Shown one piece after another: positions 33,176-41,984 of a stretch of DNA of 64,000 bases (within the stretch, counting starts at the first letter, position 1; each line of letters opens with the position of its first letter). The stretch is from Geodermatophilus aquaeductus (GTDB lineage Bacteria; Actinomycetota; Actinomycetes; Mycobacteriales; Geodermatophilaceae). The DNA lies in NCBI RefSeq assembly GCF_900182545.1, contig NZ_FXTJ01000001.1, positions 930,001 to 994,000 of the forward strand, read 5' to 3'. The position numbers and the translations under genes were made by a program. Under the pieces are notes generated by a model. That model saw nothing but the letters and a program-made list of their open reading frames with translations. It was not told the DNA's origin and searched no databases.

Positions 33176-34045
33176 GTGGACGGCCGGCTCGCGCTCGAGT
33201 TCCTCGAGGGCACCGACGCCCTCGTCTGCGTCGTGGACGGGGACGGCCGCATCCTGCTGGCCAACCCCGCCCTGCAGCGGTTCACCGGGCGCACGGCCGA
33301 CCAGCTCCTCGGGCGCTGCTTCGTCGACGTCTACGTCGTCCCGGAGCACCGGGAGCTGGCCGTGGACGCCGTCACCCGCGCGGTCGCGACCGGCCGGGCC
33401 CACCCGCAGGAGGGCGACTGGCTGACCGCTGACGGCGGCCGGCGCCTGATCTCGATGCAGAACAACGTGCTCACCGGGCCCGACGGGCGGGCCTACGCCG
33501 TCGCCACCGTCGGCATCGACGTCACCGACCAGCGGCAGCGCGAGGCGCAGCTGTCGGAGCGGGCGCGCACCGACCGGCTCACCGGGATCCCCAACCGCGG
33601 CACGTTCTTCGAGGAGCTGGCCCGCCACCTCGACGCGGGGGCCGACTGCGTCTGCGGGGTGCTCTTCTGCGACCTCGACGGCTTCAAGGGCGTCAACGAC
33701 GTGCACGGGCACGCCGTCGGTGACGCCGTGCTGGTCGAGGTGGCCGCCCGGCTGCGCGCGATGGCCGCCCCCGGCCACCTCGTCGCCCGTCTCGGCGGCG
33801 ACGAGTTCGTCGTCCTGTGCCCCGGCTGCGACGAGCCCGCGCTCACCGCGCTCGCCGCCGCGGCGCGCGCGCGGGTCGGCGCGCCGGTGCCCACCGCGGC
33901 CGGGCCGGTGGCGGTCGGCGTGAGCATCGGCAGCGCCGTCGGCCGGCCCGGGGAGTCGCCGGACGAGGTGATCACCCGCGCCGACCGGGCGATGTACGGG
34001 GCCAAGACCCGCCGGCACCGCAGGCCCGGGCGCCCGCAGGACTAG
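33176..34045 (+). CDS. PAS-GGDEF diguanylate cyclase
   Basis: 289 residues, GTG 33176 immediately after the previous stop. A PAS domain spans about residues 8-125 (LVCVVDGDGRILLANPALQRFTGR). The GGDEF domain spans about 130-285, with RTDRLTGIPNRGTFFEEL, LFCDLDGFKGVNDVHGHAVGD (metal Asp) and an intact signature RLGGDEFVVL (about 205-214). It should make c-di-GMP from two GTP. No RxxD inhibitory site is obvious upstream of the signature. The paralogue at 38938-39894 shares the ANPALQRFTGR segment, so these are related copies. Confidence 0.92.
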   Translation: MDGRLALEFLEGTDALVCVVDGDGRILLANPALQRFTGRTADQLLGRCFVDVYVVPEHRELAVDAVTRAVATGRAHPQEGDWLTADGGRRLISMQNNVLTGPDGRAYAVATVGIDVTDQRQREAQLSERARTDRLTGIPNRGTFFEELARHLDAGADCVCGVLFCDLDGFKGVNDVHGHAVGDAVLVEVAARLRAMAAPGHLVARLGGDEFVVLCPGCDEPALTALAAAARARVGAPVPTAAGPVAVGVSIGSAVGRPGESPDEVITRADRAMYGAKTRRHRRPGRPQD

Positions 34046-34485
34046 CGGGGCCGGCCGATCCCGGTGCCGTACAGGACGGCGAGGACGGCACCGGAGGGCG
34101 CCAGCCAGATGAACCACGGGTACACCGGGCCGCCGTTGCCCAGCGAGACCAGCAGCCAGACGACGACGTTCACCGCGACGATCGAGGCCCACACGGTGGT
34201 GAGGACCCGCATCGCCGTCCCGCCGCCGGTGTCGGAGAAGACGCGGTGCCGCGGCGCCCGCCGCGGCGGGGGCGGTGCCGCCGGCGGCTCGGGCAGGTCG
34301 CGGGTGACGTGGTCGAGCTCGCCGCGGGTCCGCGCGGCCCAGACCGCCTGCACGCGCTCGTCGAACTCGTGCAGGTCGAGCTGGCCGGCGCCCACCGCGC
34401 GGTGCAGCCGGTCCTGGACGACCCTCCGCTCGACGTCGGAGACGCGGAGCTCCTCGGTGCGCACCGGCTCGTTCATGCGCAGCAT
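34042..34485 (-). CDS. DUF1707 SHOCT-like membrane protein
   Basis: 147 residues from ATG 34485; ATG 34476 is equally possible. The N-terminal DUF1707 domain shows LRVSDVERRVVQDRLHRAVGAGQL and then the DEFDERV-type signature LHEFDERVQAVWAARTRGEL. A proline-rich linker follows, then two hydrophobic segments (VWASIVAVNVVVWLLVSLG and WFIWLAPSGAVLAVLYG). The family is common in actinobacteria and of unknown function. Its 3' end overlaps the GGDEF stop by 4 bp on the opposite strand. Confidence 0.85.
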   Translation of the reverse strand: MLRMNEPVRTEELRVSDVERRVVQDRLHRAVGAGQLDLHEFDERVQAVWAARTRGELDHVTRDLPEPPAAPPPPRRAPRHRVFSDTGGGTAMRVLTTVWASIVAVNVVVWLLVSLGNGGPVYPWFIWLAPSGAVLAVLYGTGIGRPR

Positions 34486-34532
34486 CGTGGCACCGCGGCC
34501 CGCCCCGTGGGGTCCGTCGTCCGGTGGACGCG

Positions 34533-34949
34533 TCAGTCGAGCAGGGCGCGCAGCAGGCGGGCGAGCTCGGCGCGGTCGGCGGCCGGCAGGCGGGCGAACA
34601 GGTCACGGGTGTCGGCGCGGCGGGCGGCGTCGACCTCGGCCTGCACCCGCCGTCCCTCCTCCGTCGCCCGCAGCAGCACCGCCCGCCGGTCGGTCGGGTC
34701 GGGACTGCGCTCGACCAGGCCGCGCTCCTGCAGCGCGTCGGTCACCTCGGTCGCCGAGCGGGGCGCGATGTGCAGCGCCTCGGCGAGGTCGGACAGCCGC
34801 GCGCCCTCGCGGGCGACCACGACCCGCAGCGCGCGGGCCTGGTGCGGCGAGAGCGCCCACGGCGCGAGGACGTCGCCCCACCGCCGGCGCTGGGTGCGGG
34901 CGACCCGCATGACCAGCTCGGCGATCTCCGCGCCGTCGTCGTCCGCCAC
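34533..34949 (-). CDS. MarR family regulator, probable exporter repressor
   Basis: 138 residues from GTG 34949. Winged helix: SPHQARALRVVVAREGARLSDLAEAL, then HIAPRSATEVTDALQERGLV (recognition) and the wing with D-x-R-R-A (PDPTDRRAVLL). The divergent neighbour is a multidrug-type ABC exporter, and the TGAGGTAGCCTCA palindrome lies between them. This is the standard layout of a drug-sensing MarR repressor and its exporter. Confidence 0.9.
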   Translation of the reverse strand: MADDDGAEIAELVMRVARTQRRRWGDVLAPWALSPHQARALRVVVAREGARLSDLAEALHIAPRSATEVTDALQERGLVERSPDPTDRRAVLLRATEEGRRVQAEVDAARRADTRDLFARLPAADRAELARLLRALLD

Positions 34950-34987
34950 GGGGGAATGGTAGCGGCGATGGTGTGGTTACCGGAACG

Positions 34988-35000
34988 TGAGGTAGCCTCA
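34988..35000. promoter_or_regulatory. TGAGG-TAG-CCTCA operator between marR and ABC exporter
   Basis: A 13-bp perfect inverted repeat 39 bp from the marR start and about 15-33 bp from the exporter start. It is placed to repress both genes. Confidence 0.55.
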
Positions 35001-35032
35001 GCAACTGTCAGGAGGTGGTCGCCATCGCGGAG

Positions 35033-36862
35033 ATGGACACGAACCGGGGGAGGGGCGGGTCCGGGCGGACCGTCGACCCCGCCGACCGGGCGCAGCTGGA
35101 GCGCGCGCCGGTCTCCCTGCGCCGGGTCACGGCGCTGTTCGGCCCCTACCGCTGGCAGGTCGCGACCGTGGTGGCGCTCATCGTCGCCTCCTCGACCGTC
35201 GCGCTGGCGACGCCGTTCCTCGTCCGGCTGGTGATCGACGAGGCCCTGCCCCGGCAGGACGTCGAGCTGCTGGTCTGGGCGGTCGCCGGGATGGTCGCCG
35301 TCACCGGGGTGACCGCCGTCCTCGGCGTGCTGCAGACCTGGCTGTCCACGACGGTCGGCCAGCGCGTCATGCACGGCCTGCGGACGGCGGTGTTCACGCA
35401 CCTGCAGCGGCAGTCGGTCGGCTTCTTCACCCGCACCCGCGGGGGAGAGGTGCAGTCGCGGCTCACCCACGACATCGGCGGCATGCAGTCGGTGGTGACC
35501 TCGACGGCGACGTCGCTGGCGTCCAACGCCACCACCGTCGTCGGCACCGTGGTGGCGATGGTGGCGCTGTCCTGGCGGCTGTCGCTGCTCTCGCTGGTCG
35601 TGCTGCCGCCGGCGATCGCGCTGACCCGCCGGGTCGCCCGGATGCGCCGCGCGGTCACCGCGCAGCGGCAGCGGCACCTCGCCGACCTGCACGGACAGGT
35701 CGAGGAGGGGCTCAGTGTCAGCGGCGTGCTGCTCGGCAAGACCCTGGGCGCGGGCCCGGCGGCGTCCCGGCGGTTCGCCGCGACCTCGCAGGACCTCGTG
35801 GGCCTGGAGGTCCGCTCGCAGCTGGCCGGGCGCTGGCGGATGGCCTCGATGAGCGTCGTCTTCGCCGGCATCCCCGCGCTGATCTACCTGTTCGCCGGGC
35901 TGCCGGCGACCTCCGGCGGCATGACGATCGGCACGCTGGTCGCCTTCACCACGCTGCAGGGCACGCTGTTCCGCCCGCTCATGGGCCTGCTCGACGTCGG
36001 CGTCTCGGTGACCAGTTCGATGGCGCTGTTCAGCCGCGTCTTCGAGTACCTCGACCTGCCGGTGGAGATCGACGACCCGGCGTCCCCGGTGGAGCTCGAC
36101 CCGGCCGCGGTGCGCGGCGAGGTCCGCTGGGAGCACGTCGACTTCGCCTACCCCGACGGCGCCCGCCCCGCGCTGACCGCCGTCGACGTGACGGTCCCCG
36201 CCGGGACGACGCTGGCGCTGGTGGGCGAGACCGGGTCGGGCAAGTCGACGATGGCCTCGCTGGTCGCCCGCCTGGCCGACCCCACCGCCGGCCGCGTGAC
36301 CATCGACGGCGTCGACCTGCGCGACCTGCGGCTGGCCACGCTCGCGCAGGTGGTCGGCGTCGTCTCCCAGGAGACCTACCTGGTGCACGCCACTGTGCGG
36401 GAGAACCTGCGGCACGCCCGGCCCGAGGCCACCGACGCCGAGATCGAGGCCGCGGCCCGGCGGGCGCAGGTGCACGAGGTGATCGCAGCGCTGCCCGACG
36501 GCTACGACACCGTCGTCGGCGCGCGGGGTCACCGGTTCTCCGGCGGGGAGAAGCAGCGGCTGGCCATCGCCCGCACGTTGCTGCGCGACCCGCGGGTGCT
36601 GGTGCTCGACGAGGCGACCAGCGCGCTGGACACCGCCACCGAGCGGGCGGTGCAGGCGGCGCTGGACGAGGCCCGCCGCGGCCGGACGACCATCACCATC
36701 GCCCACCGGCTGTCCACCGTGCGGCACGCCGACCGGATCGTCGTCCTCGACGCCGGCCGGGTGGTCGAGTCCGGCACGCACGCCGAGCTGGTGGCCCGCG
36801 GTGGCCGCTACGCGGAGCTGGTCGCCGCCGGCGACTCCGCCGAGGACCTGCTCGCCGCCTGA
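35033..36862 (+). CDS. ABC exporter, fused permease and ATPase
   Basis: 609 residues from ATG 35033; GTG 35015 in the same frame would overlap the AGGAGG site and is the alternative. The transmembrane domain (about residues 20-310) has six helices, e.g. WQVATVVALIVASSTVALATP. The ATPase domain has Walker A GETGSGKSTM, Q-loop VVSQETYL, signature FSGGEKQRLAIAR, Walker B VLVLDEATSALD and H-loop IAHRLS. Half-transporter that works as a homodimer exporting lipids or drugs. Divergent from marR, so probably induced by its own substrate. The stop is followed within 5 bp by a dispersed palindrome. Confidence 0.92.
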   Translation: MDTNRGRGGSGRTVDPADRAQLERAPVSLRRVTALFGPYRWQVATVVALIVASSTVALATPFLVRLVIDEALPRQDVELLVWAVAGMVAVTGVTAVLGVLQTWLSTTVGQRVMHGLRTAVFTHLQRQSVGFFTRTRGGEVQSRLTHDIGGMQSVVTSTATSLASNATTVVGTVVAMVALSWRLSLLSLVVLPPAIALTRRVARMRRAVTAQRQRHLADLHGQVEEGLSVSGVLLGKTLGAGPAASRRFAATSQDLVGLEVRSQLAGRWRMASMSVVFAGIPALIYLFAGLPATSGGMTIGTLVAFTTLQGTLFRPLMGLLDVGVSVTSSMALFSRVFEYLDLPVEIDDPASPVELDPAAVRGEVRWEHVDFAYPDGARPALTAVDVTVPAGTTLALVGETGSGKSTMASLVARLADPTAGRVTIDGVDLRDLRLATLAQVVGVVSQETYLVHATVRENLRHARPEATDAEIEAAARRAQVHEVIAALPDGYDTVVGARGHRFSGGEKQRLAIARTLLRDPRVLVLDEATSALDTATERAVQAALDEARRGRTTITIAHRLSTVRHADRIVVLDAGRVVESGTHAELVARGGRYAELVAAGDSAEDLLAA

Positions 36863-36866
36863 CCCC

Positions 36867-36896
36867 GGGCGGCAGAGATGGCCATTCCTGCCGCCC
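36867..36896. repeat. GGCAGARATGG palindrome family, copy 3
   Basis: GGGCGGCAGAGATGG pairs with CCATTCCTGCCGCCC apart from a two-base disagreement. It is located between the convergent ABC exporter and AlkZ-like genes, where it may terminate both. Confidence 0.75.
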
Positions 36897-36902
36897 TGCC
36901 GG

Positions 36903-38009
36903 TCAGGCGACGTCGACGGCCTTGAGGCGGATGCCGCGGAAGGCGGCCAGCCGCTCGGCCTGCTTCCCGATCGCGGCGCGGACGGCGGGGGAGAGGGTCT
37001 CCCACGGCTCGACGGTCACCGTCAGTGCCTTCCCGGCCTTCCGCGGCCGCCACACCCCGGCGATCCCCCCGCCGGCCAGCACCGCGCCCGGGCGGCCCAG
37101 CGTCGGCCACAGCTCCTTCCGGCGGGCGGGGTCGGCGATCGTCTCGCGGTCGCGGCCCTGCAGGAACAGGTCGAACGGGCCGAGCAGCCGGGTGACCCCG
37201 GACGGCACCGCGCCCAGGCGGTCGACGTCGTCGGCCAGCAGCCAGCGCCGCTGCCCGTCGACGGTCACCTCGACGGCGTCCTCGGGCCAGTGCGCCTTCA
37301 CGTCGGTGACCGGCGCGTCGAGGTACCCGGCCACGTGCTGGTGCGTGGCCGGGCCGAGCAGGTGCAGGTACGCGCGGACGACGTCGAGCCGGCCGGGGAC
37401 GGTGCCGGCCGGCGCGAGGCCCGGCACCGGCTGCAGCACCGGCGGGGAGGTGCCCGGCTGCAGCTCGAGCCCCGCGCGCAGCGCCGAGAGCCGGAACGGC
37501 TGTTCCCACAGGTGGACGGCGTCGCAGGGGACGCAGAACCGGTTGTACGGGCCGGGCTCGCCGTCGACCCTCAGCGCGTCCGACAGCCGCCGCGACATCT
37601 CGCCCTTGACCGTCGGCTCGGTCACGATCTCCCGCATCCGCCCGGCGATCGTGTCCAGCGCGGTGAGCACGGGGATGCCGGCGGCCCTCAGCGGCCTCGC
37701 GGCGTCGAAGACCCGTTTGGCGGCGTCGGCCTCGGAGAACGGCGCGGTGGCGGTGGCGACGGCGGGCAGGTCGGCGCGTCGGTAGAGGTGCGGGGCGCCG
37801 CGGAGGGTCCAGGCGAGCGCCAGCTCCCCGGCGTCCAGCGCCCCGACGTCCACCCCGCGGACGGCCAGCGCCCACAGCGCGCCGTCGGGGCCGGTGTCCT
37901 GCACCCCGAGGTCGAGGACGGCGGTGTCGGCCACGGTGCCGGACCCCCGGTCCAGCTGTTGGGCGGTGACCCGGGCGGCGAGGACGTCGCGGGCGGACGC
38001 GGTGGGCAC
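36903..38009 (-). CDS. AlkZ-like winged-helix DNA glycosylase family protein (HTH_42)
   Basis: 368 residues from GTG 38009. The family consists of tandem winged helices with a C-terminal barrel; AlkZ homologues unhook interstrand crosslinks. Landmarks are WTLRGAPHLYRRADLPAV (RGxPH motif), CDAVHLWEQPFRLSAL, YLHLLGPATHQHVAGYL, LLGPFDLFLQGRDRETIADP (D-x-x-x-Q-R-D-R) and GGGIAGVWRPRKAGKALTV. It is probably a DNA-damage enzyme of the AlkX/AlkZ2 kind. Alone on its strand, with no biosynthetic partner nearby. Confidence 0.85.
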   Translation of the reverse strand: MPTASARDVLAARVTAQQLDRGSGTVADTAVLDLGVQDTGPDGALWALAVRGVDVGALDAGELALAWTLRGAPHLYRRADLPAVATATAPFSEADAAKRVFDAARPLRAAGIPVLTALDTIAGRMREIVTEPTVKGEMSRRLSDALRVDGEPGPYNRFCVPCDAVHLWEQPFRLSALRAGLELQPGTSPPVLQPVPGLAPAGTVPGRLDVVRAYLHLLGPATHQHVAGYLDAPVTDVKAHWPEDAVEVTVDGQRRWLLADDVDRLGAVPSGVTRLLGPFDLFLQGRDRETIADPARRKELWPTLGRPGAVLAGGGIAGVWRPRKAGKALTVTVEPWETLSPAVRAAIGKQAERLAAFRGIRLKAVDVA

Positions 38010-38061
38010 GTCGGCACCCTAGGGCCGGCCGGGGACACGCGCGGCGCCCCCGGCCGGGGCG

Positions 38062-38892
38062 TCAGTCGCGCCGGCCGTGCGCGGCCACCGAGAAGGACTC
38101 CCACTCCCGCCAGGTGGCCAGCCGGGACTCGTAGTCGGCGGTGGCGATCGCCAGCGGGCCGTCGCCCAGGAAGACCCGCAGCGGCGGCTCCTCGGCGTCG
38201 ACGAGCTGCAGCAGCGCGCCGCGGGTCGCCGCCGGGTCGCCCGGGGTGGCCTGGCGCCGGGCGCGCAGCTCGGCGGCCTGCACCCGGTACTCGTCGTAGG
38301 CCGGGTTCTCCGCCGCGTGCTTGGCCGAGGCGCCGCTCCAGTCGGTGGAGTAGCCGGCCGGCTCGACGATGGTGACCTTGATGCCGAAGCCGGCGACCTC
38401 CTGGGCGAGGGCCTGGCTGAAGCCCTCCAGCGCCCACTTGGAGGCGTTGTAGATCCCGATGTTCGGGAAGGCGCTGATGCCGCCGATCGAGGAGATCTGC
38501 AGGACGTGGCCCGAGCCCTGCGCCCGCATGACGGGCAGCGCGGCCTGGGTGATCCACAGCGCGCCGAACAGGTTGGTCTCGAACTGCGCGCGGGCCTCGG
38601 CCTCGGAGATCTCCTCGATCATGCCGAACTGGCCGTAGCCGGCGTTGTTGACGACGACGTCGAGCCGGCCGAACCGCTCGGCGGCCTGCTGCACGGCGGC
38701 GGTGCCGGCGGCGCGGTCGGTGACGTCGAGCCGCAGCGGCAGGACGGCGTCGTCGAAGCGGTGCACGAGGTCGTCGAGGGCGGCGGTGTCGCGGGCGGTG
38801 GCGGCGACGGAGTCCCCGCGCTCGAGGGCGGCGATCGCCCACTCGCGGCCGAAGCCGCGGGAGGCGCCGGTGATGAACCAGGTCTTCGGCAT
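38062..38892 (-). CDS. Short-chain dehydrogenase/reductase
   Basis: 276 residues. Cofactor motif TGASRGFGRE (residues 8-17, T-G-x-x-x-G-x-G), VNNAGYGQFG (about 85-94), catalytic Ser in QISSIGGISAFP and Y-x-x-x-K in YNASKWALEG (about 153). A-R-D after the second strand suggests NADP. The 'classical' SDR size and the L-x-F-L-G-D-G tail fit the DltE-like oxidoreductase group. Substrate unknown. It is 46 bp from the convergent-side neighbours on the same strand and not clearly in an operon. Confidence 0.92.
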   Translation of the reverse strand: MPKTWFITGASRGFGREWAIAALERGDSVAATARDTAALDDLVHRFDDAVLPLRLDVTDRAAGTAAVQQAAERFGRLDVVVNNAGYGQFGMIEEISEAEARAQFETNLFGALWITQAALPVMRAQGSGHVLQISSIGGISAFPNIGIYNASKWALEGFSQALAQEVAGFGIKVTIVEPAGYSTDWSGASAKHAAENPAYDEYRVQAAELRARRQATPGDPAATRGALLQLVDAEEPPLRVFLGDGPLAIATADYESRLATWREWESFSVAAHGRRD

Positions 38893-38937
38893 GTCCGCGG
38901 ACAGCGCCCGAGCGGACCGCGGTGTTCCCGAACCGGC

Positions 38938-39894
38938 TCAGGACGGGGACGGCGCTCCCCGGCGGACCCGGCGGAGGCTCTTCACCCCGTACATGGCCAT
39001 GTCGGCGCGGTTCACCACGGTGTCGGGGTCCTCGCCGGGTCCGCCGAGGGCCGTGCCGGTGCTCGCGCCGATCCGGACCGCGGCCCCGTCCCCGGCACCG
39101 GTGACGTCGAACGGCGCGGCCATGGCCGCCTCGAGCCGCCGGGCCCGCGCGGCCAGGGCGTCGGCGTCGGTCCCGCGTGCGACGAGCACGAACTCGTCCC
39201 CGCCCAGGCGCGCCACGACGTCGTCGGGACCGGCCAGCTCCCGCAGCCGGGCGGCGACGGCCACCAGCAGCCGGTCGCCGGCGGCGTGCCCGTACCGGTC
39301 GTTGACCTCCTTGAACCCGTCGAGGTCGCAGAACAGCAGCCCGCAGCCGTCGCCGGTCTCCACGTGCAGGCGGGCGGCGAGGACGGCGAACAGGGCGCTG
39401 CGGTTGGCCAGGCCGGTGAGCGGGTCGGTGACCGCCTGCCGGCGCACCTGCGCCTCCCGCTCGCGGTGTGCGGTGACGTCGATGCCGATGAAGGAGACGG
39501 CGTAGGGCCGGCCGTCGTCGTGGGTGAGGACGCTGGTCTGCAGCTCGATCCGCCGCCGGTCGCCGTCGCCGGTGGTCCAGTCGACCTCCCCGGGGATCGC
39601 CGGGCGGCCGGACAGGACCATCGCCAGAGCGGCGCGGGCGAGCTCGACCTCCTCGGGGATGGTCACGACCTCCCAGAACGGCGCGCCGACCAGCTCCTCG
39701 CGGCTGCGGCCGGTGAAGCGCTGCAGCGCGGGGTTGGCCAGCAGGACCCGCCCGCCGCCGTCGCACACGAGGACGAGCGCGGCCGTGGCCTCGACCGTGG
39801 CTCGGGCCAGGCCGTCGAGCGCGGGGGACGTCACCGACACGGTGGCCCGGCGCTGGGGGAGCCCGGACGGGGGTGTCCGTCGTGGTGCGTGCAC
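38938..39894 (-). CDS. PAS-GGDEF diguanylate cyclase
   Basis: 318 residues from GTG 39894, with GAGGAGAT at an ideal distance. PAS domain about 35-150 (LVLVCDGGGRVLLANPALQRFTGR, IELQTSVLTHDDGRPYAVSFIGIDVT). GGDEF domain about 155-310, with TDPLTGLANRSALF, LFCDLDGFKEVNDRYGHAAGD and intact RLGGDEFVLV. It should make c-di-GMP in response to an unidentified signal. The paralogue at 33176-34045 has the same architecture. The EAL protein 0.7 kb away would degrade the product. Confidence 0.92.
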   Translation of the reverse strand: MHAPRRTPPSGLPQRRATVSVTSPALDGLARATVEATAALVLVCDGGGRVLLANPALQRFTGRSREELVGAPFWEVVTIPEEVELARAALAMVLSGRPAIPGEVDWTTGDGDRRRIELQTSVLTHDDGRPYAVSFIGIDVTAHREREAQVRRQAVTDPLTGLANRSALFAVLAARLHVETGDGCGLLFCDLDGFKEVNDRYGHAAGDRLLVAVAARLRELAGPDDVVARLGGDEFVLVARGTDADALAARARRLEAAMAAPFDVTGAGDGAAVRIGASTGTALGGPGEDPDTVVNRADMAMYGVKSLRRVRRGAPSPS

Positions 39895-39990
39895 GGCTGG
39901 ATCTCCTCGGGAGGACTGCGGTCCCCCTCCTCATCGACACCCGGCGGGCTCGACCCGAGGGCCTGTACCCCCGAACGGGTGGTTCTCGGT

Positions 39991-40012
39991 GGCAGAGATG
40001 GCCATTTCTGCC
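39991..40012. repeat. GGCAGARATGG palindrome family, copy 4
   Basis: GGCAGAGATGG followed by CCATTTCTGCC, a 22-bp palindrome with one mismatched pair, 26 bp upstream of the GNAT start at 40038. Nothing else is recognised in the 143-bp divergent gap. Confidence 0.75.
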
Positions 40013-40037
40013 GCTCCGGGAGGGCTAGCGTGGCCGC

Positions 40038-40592
40038 GTGCTCGACGGGCCGGTCACCTTCCGACCGCTGACCCGCGCGGACCTGCCGCTGCTGGGGCGC
40101 TGGCTCACCGAGCCGCTGGTGGCGCGGTGGTGGGCGCACGAGACCACGCCGGAGGCGGTGGAGGCCGACTTCGGCCCGTGCATCGACGGCACCGACCCCG
40201 CCGAGGCGCTGCTGGCGCTCACCGGCGGCCGGCCGTTCGGGCTGGTGCAGCGCTACCGGATCGCCGACTTCCCCGAGTACGTCGAGGAGCTCGCGCCGGT
40301 GGTCGACGTCCCGCCGCGGGCGCTGTCGATCGACTACCTGATCGGCGAGCCGGACGTGCGCGGCGGCGGCGCGGGGACGGCGATGCTGGCCGCGCTCGTG
40401 GCGGCGAGCTGGGCGGCGTACCCGGAGGCCGACGCCGTCCTGGTGCCGGTGGCGGCGGGCAACGTCGCGTCCTGGCGGGCGCTGGAGAAGGCCGGGTTCA
40501 CGCGGGTCGCCGAGGGCCCGCTGACGCCGGACAACCCCGTCGACCCGCCCGACCACGTCGTCTGCCTGCTCCGGCGGCCGGCCGGGGTGTGA
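40038..40592 (+). CDS. GNAT acetyltransferase, AAC(6')-like
   Basis: 184 residues from GTG 40038. The GNAT fold: TFRPLTRADLPLLGRWLTEPLVARWWA at the N-terminus is typical of aminoglycoside 6'-N-acetyltransferase and siderophore-type acetyltransferases. The acetyl-CoA loop is I-G-E-P-D-V-R-G-G-G-A-G-T-A (Q/R-x-x-G-x-G/A, about residues 100-113), followed by VPVAAGNVASWRALEKAGF. It could acetylate an aminoglycoside or a hydroxylamine precursor. The end is 3 bp from the convergent EAL gene. Confidence 0.88.
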   Translation: MLDGPVTFRPLTRADLPLLGRWLTEPLVARWWAHETTPEAVEADFGPCIDGTDPAEALLALTGGRPFGLVQRYRIADFPEYVEELAPVVDVPPRALSIDYLIGEPDVRGGGAGTAMLAALVAASWAAYPEADAVLVPVAAGNVASWRALEKAGFTRVAEGPLTPDNPVDPPDHVVCLLRRPAGV

Positions 40593-40595
40593 GGG

Positions 40596-41834
40596 TCAGG
40601 CGGGCTGGGGCTGGGGCTGGGGCTGGGGCTGCGGTCGCGGCTGGGGCACCGGGCGCGCCGGCGCCACCGGGGTGAGCGCCTCGGGCGGCCCGGGACGGCC
40701 GAAGTACCAGCCCTGGCCGAGGTCGACGCCGAGGTCGCGCAGGCGGGCCGCCTCGTCGGCGGTCTCGATGCCCTCGGCGACGACCTTCACGCCACAGCCG
40801 TGCCCGAAGACGACCAGCGCCTCGACGAGCTTGGACAGCACCGGGTCCACGTGCAGGCCGCTGACGATGCTGCGGTCCATCTTGATGACGTCGGGGTCGG
40901 TCACCACGATGTGCCGCAGCGAGGAGAAGCCGGCGCCGACGTCGTCGATGGCCAGCCGCATCCCCGCCGCGCGGAAGGGCATCAGCGTGGTGGTGAGCGC
41001 GTCGTAGTCCTCGACCGGGTCGTGCTCGGAGAGCTCGAGCAGGATGCGGTCCAGCGGCAGCTCGGTGAGCAGCGCGGAGAAGGCCGGCGTCAGCAGGGTC
41101 TGCGGGGAGACGTTCATCGCGACGTACCCGCCGACCCGGTCCAGGTGCGCGGCCGCGCCGCGCAGCGCCAGCAGCTCCACCTCGTGGCCGCGGCCGATGC
41201 TGTGCGCCTCCTCGAAGACGACGTCGGGCCCCTTGCCCCACTCGCGCGGGAAGCGGCTGAGCGCCTCGGCGCCCACCCGGACGCCGGTGGCCAGGTCGAC
41301 GATCGGCTGCAGGAGGACGCTCGGGCCACCGGAGGCGACCAGCGGGTCGAGGCGGCCGTCGATGTCGTCGCGGCGCTGCTGCTCGCGGAGCTCGGGCTCG
41401 ATGATCACCGAGGCGGCCGAGGCGAGGACCTTCATGAGTGCCTCGTCGCGGCCGGTCAGCTCCTTGTCGGAGGTGAACCCGAAGGCGCAGAAGGTGCCGT
41501 AGAGGGTGCCGTCGGAGAGCGTGACCGGCGTCGACACGTAGCTGCGGATGCGCGGGATGCGGGCCGAGGGCAGGGCCATCGCCACGGGGTAGCGCTTGAC
41601 GTCGTCGATGACCGCGGGGAGCCGGCCGTCGAGGATGGCCTGGCAGAACGAGGTCTCCTGGACCTGCTTGTTCTTCTCCTGCACGAGCAGCGGCACCCGG
41701 GTGTCGACCACCTCGAGGGTCTGCGTGGTGCCGTCCATCCGGCTGAGGAACGCCACGCTCATGTGCAGCGACCTCCGCGCCGTCCGCAGCAGCTCGGCGA
41801 TCTGCTGCTCGGCGTCCGTGCGCTGTCGGGCCAT
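40596..41834 (-). CDS. GAF-EAL c-di-GMP phosphodiesterase
   Basis: 412 residues from ATG 41834. A GAF domain (about 15-160; QETSFCQAILDGRLPAVIDDV, STPVTLSDGTLYGTFCAFG) precedes an EAL domain (about 170-400). Catalytic residues appear intact: the EAL signature in GAEALSRF, N in MNVSP, E in LELSEHD, DD in IDDVGAG, K-x-D in IKMDRS, E in AEGIE and Q in GQGWYFGRP. It should hydrolyse c-di-GMP. The C-terminus is a Pro-Gln dipeptide run encoded by a GGCTGG tandem repeat at 40609-40642. Opposes the two GGDEF proteins nearby. Confidence 0.92.
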   Translation of the reverse strand: MARQRTDAEQQIAELLRTARRSLHMSVAFLSRMDGTTQTLEVVDTRVPLLVQEKNKQVQETSFCQAILDGRLPAVIDDVKRYPVAMALPSARIPRIRSYVSTPVTLSDGTLYGTFCAFGFTSDKELTGRDEALMKVLASAASVIIEPELREQQRRDDIDGRLDPLVASGGPSVLLQPIVDLATGVRVGAEALSRFPREWGKGPDVVFEEAHSIGRGHEVELLALRGAAAHLDRVGGYVAMNVSPQTLLTPAFSALLTELPLDRILLELSEHDPVEDYDALTTTLMPFRAAGMRLAIDDVGAGFSSLRHIVVTDPDVIKMDRSIVSGLHVDPVLSKLVEALVVFGHGCGVKVVAEGIETADEAARLRDLGVDLGQGWYFGRPGPPEALTPVAPARPVPQPRPQPQPQPQPQPA

Positions 41835-41984
41835 CGGTGCTCCTCGTCCGGAAGGGGGTGCTCCTCCATCGACACCGGTCGTGCACGACTGGAGCGGGCG
41901 CGGCCGGCGCCTCACCCGGACCGATGAGTCGCGGTCGCGTCCGCCGTCTGCACCCCGACAGCCCCGCGACCGGAGGAGAGACCG

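Noticed and set aside
32003..34606. An 867-residue minus-strand frame over the serine hydrolase and GGDEF genes
   Set aside because: Its composition is repetitive and it overlaps two well-supported plus-strand genes; only the short DUF1707 and MarR frames in the area show real domains.
40609..40642. GGCTGG tandem repeat, considered as a separate repeat element
   Set aside because: It encodes the Pro-Gln tail of the EAL protein and has no spacer structure.
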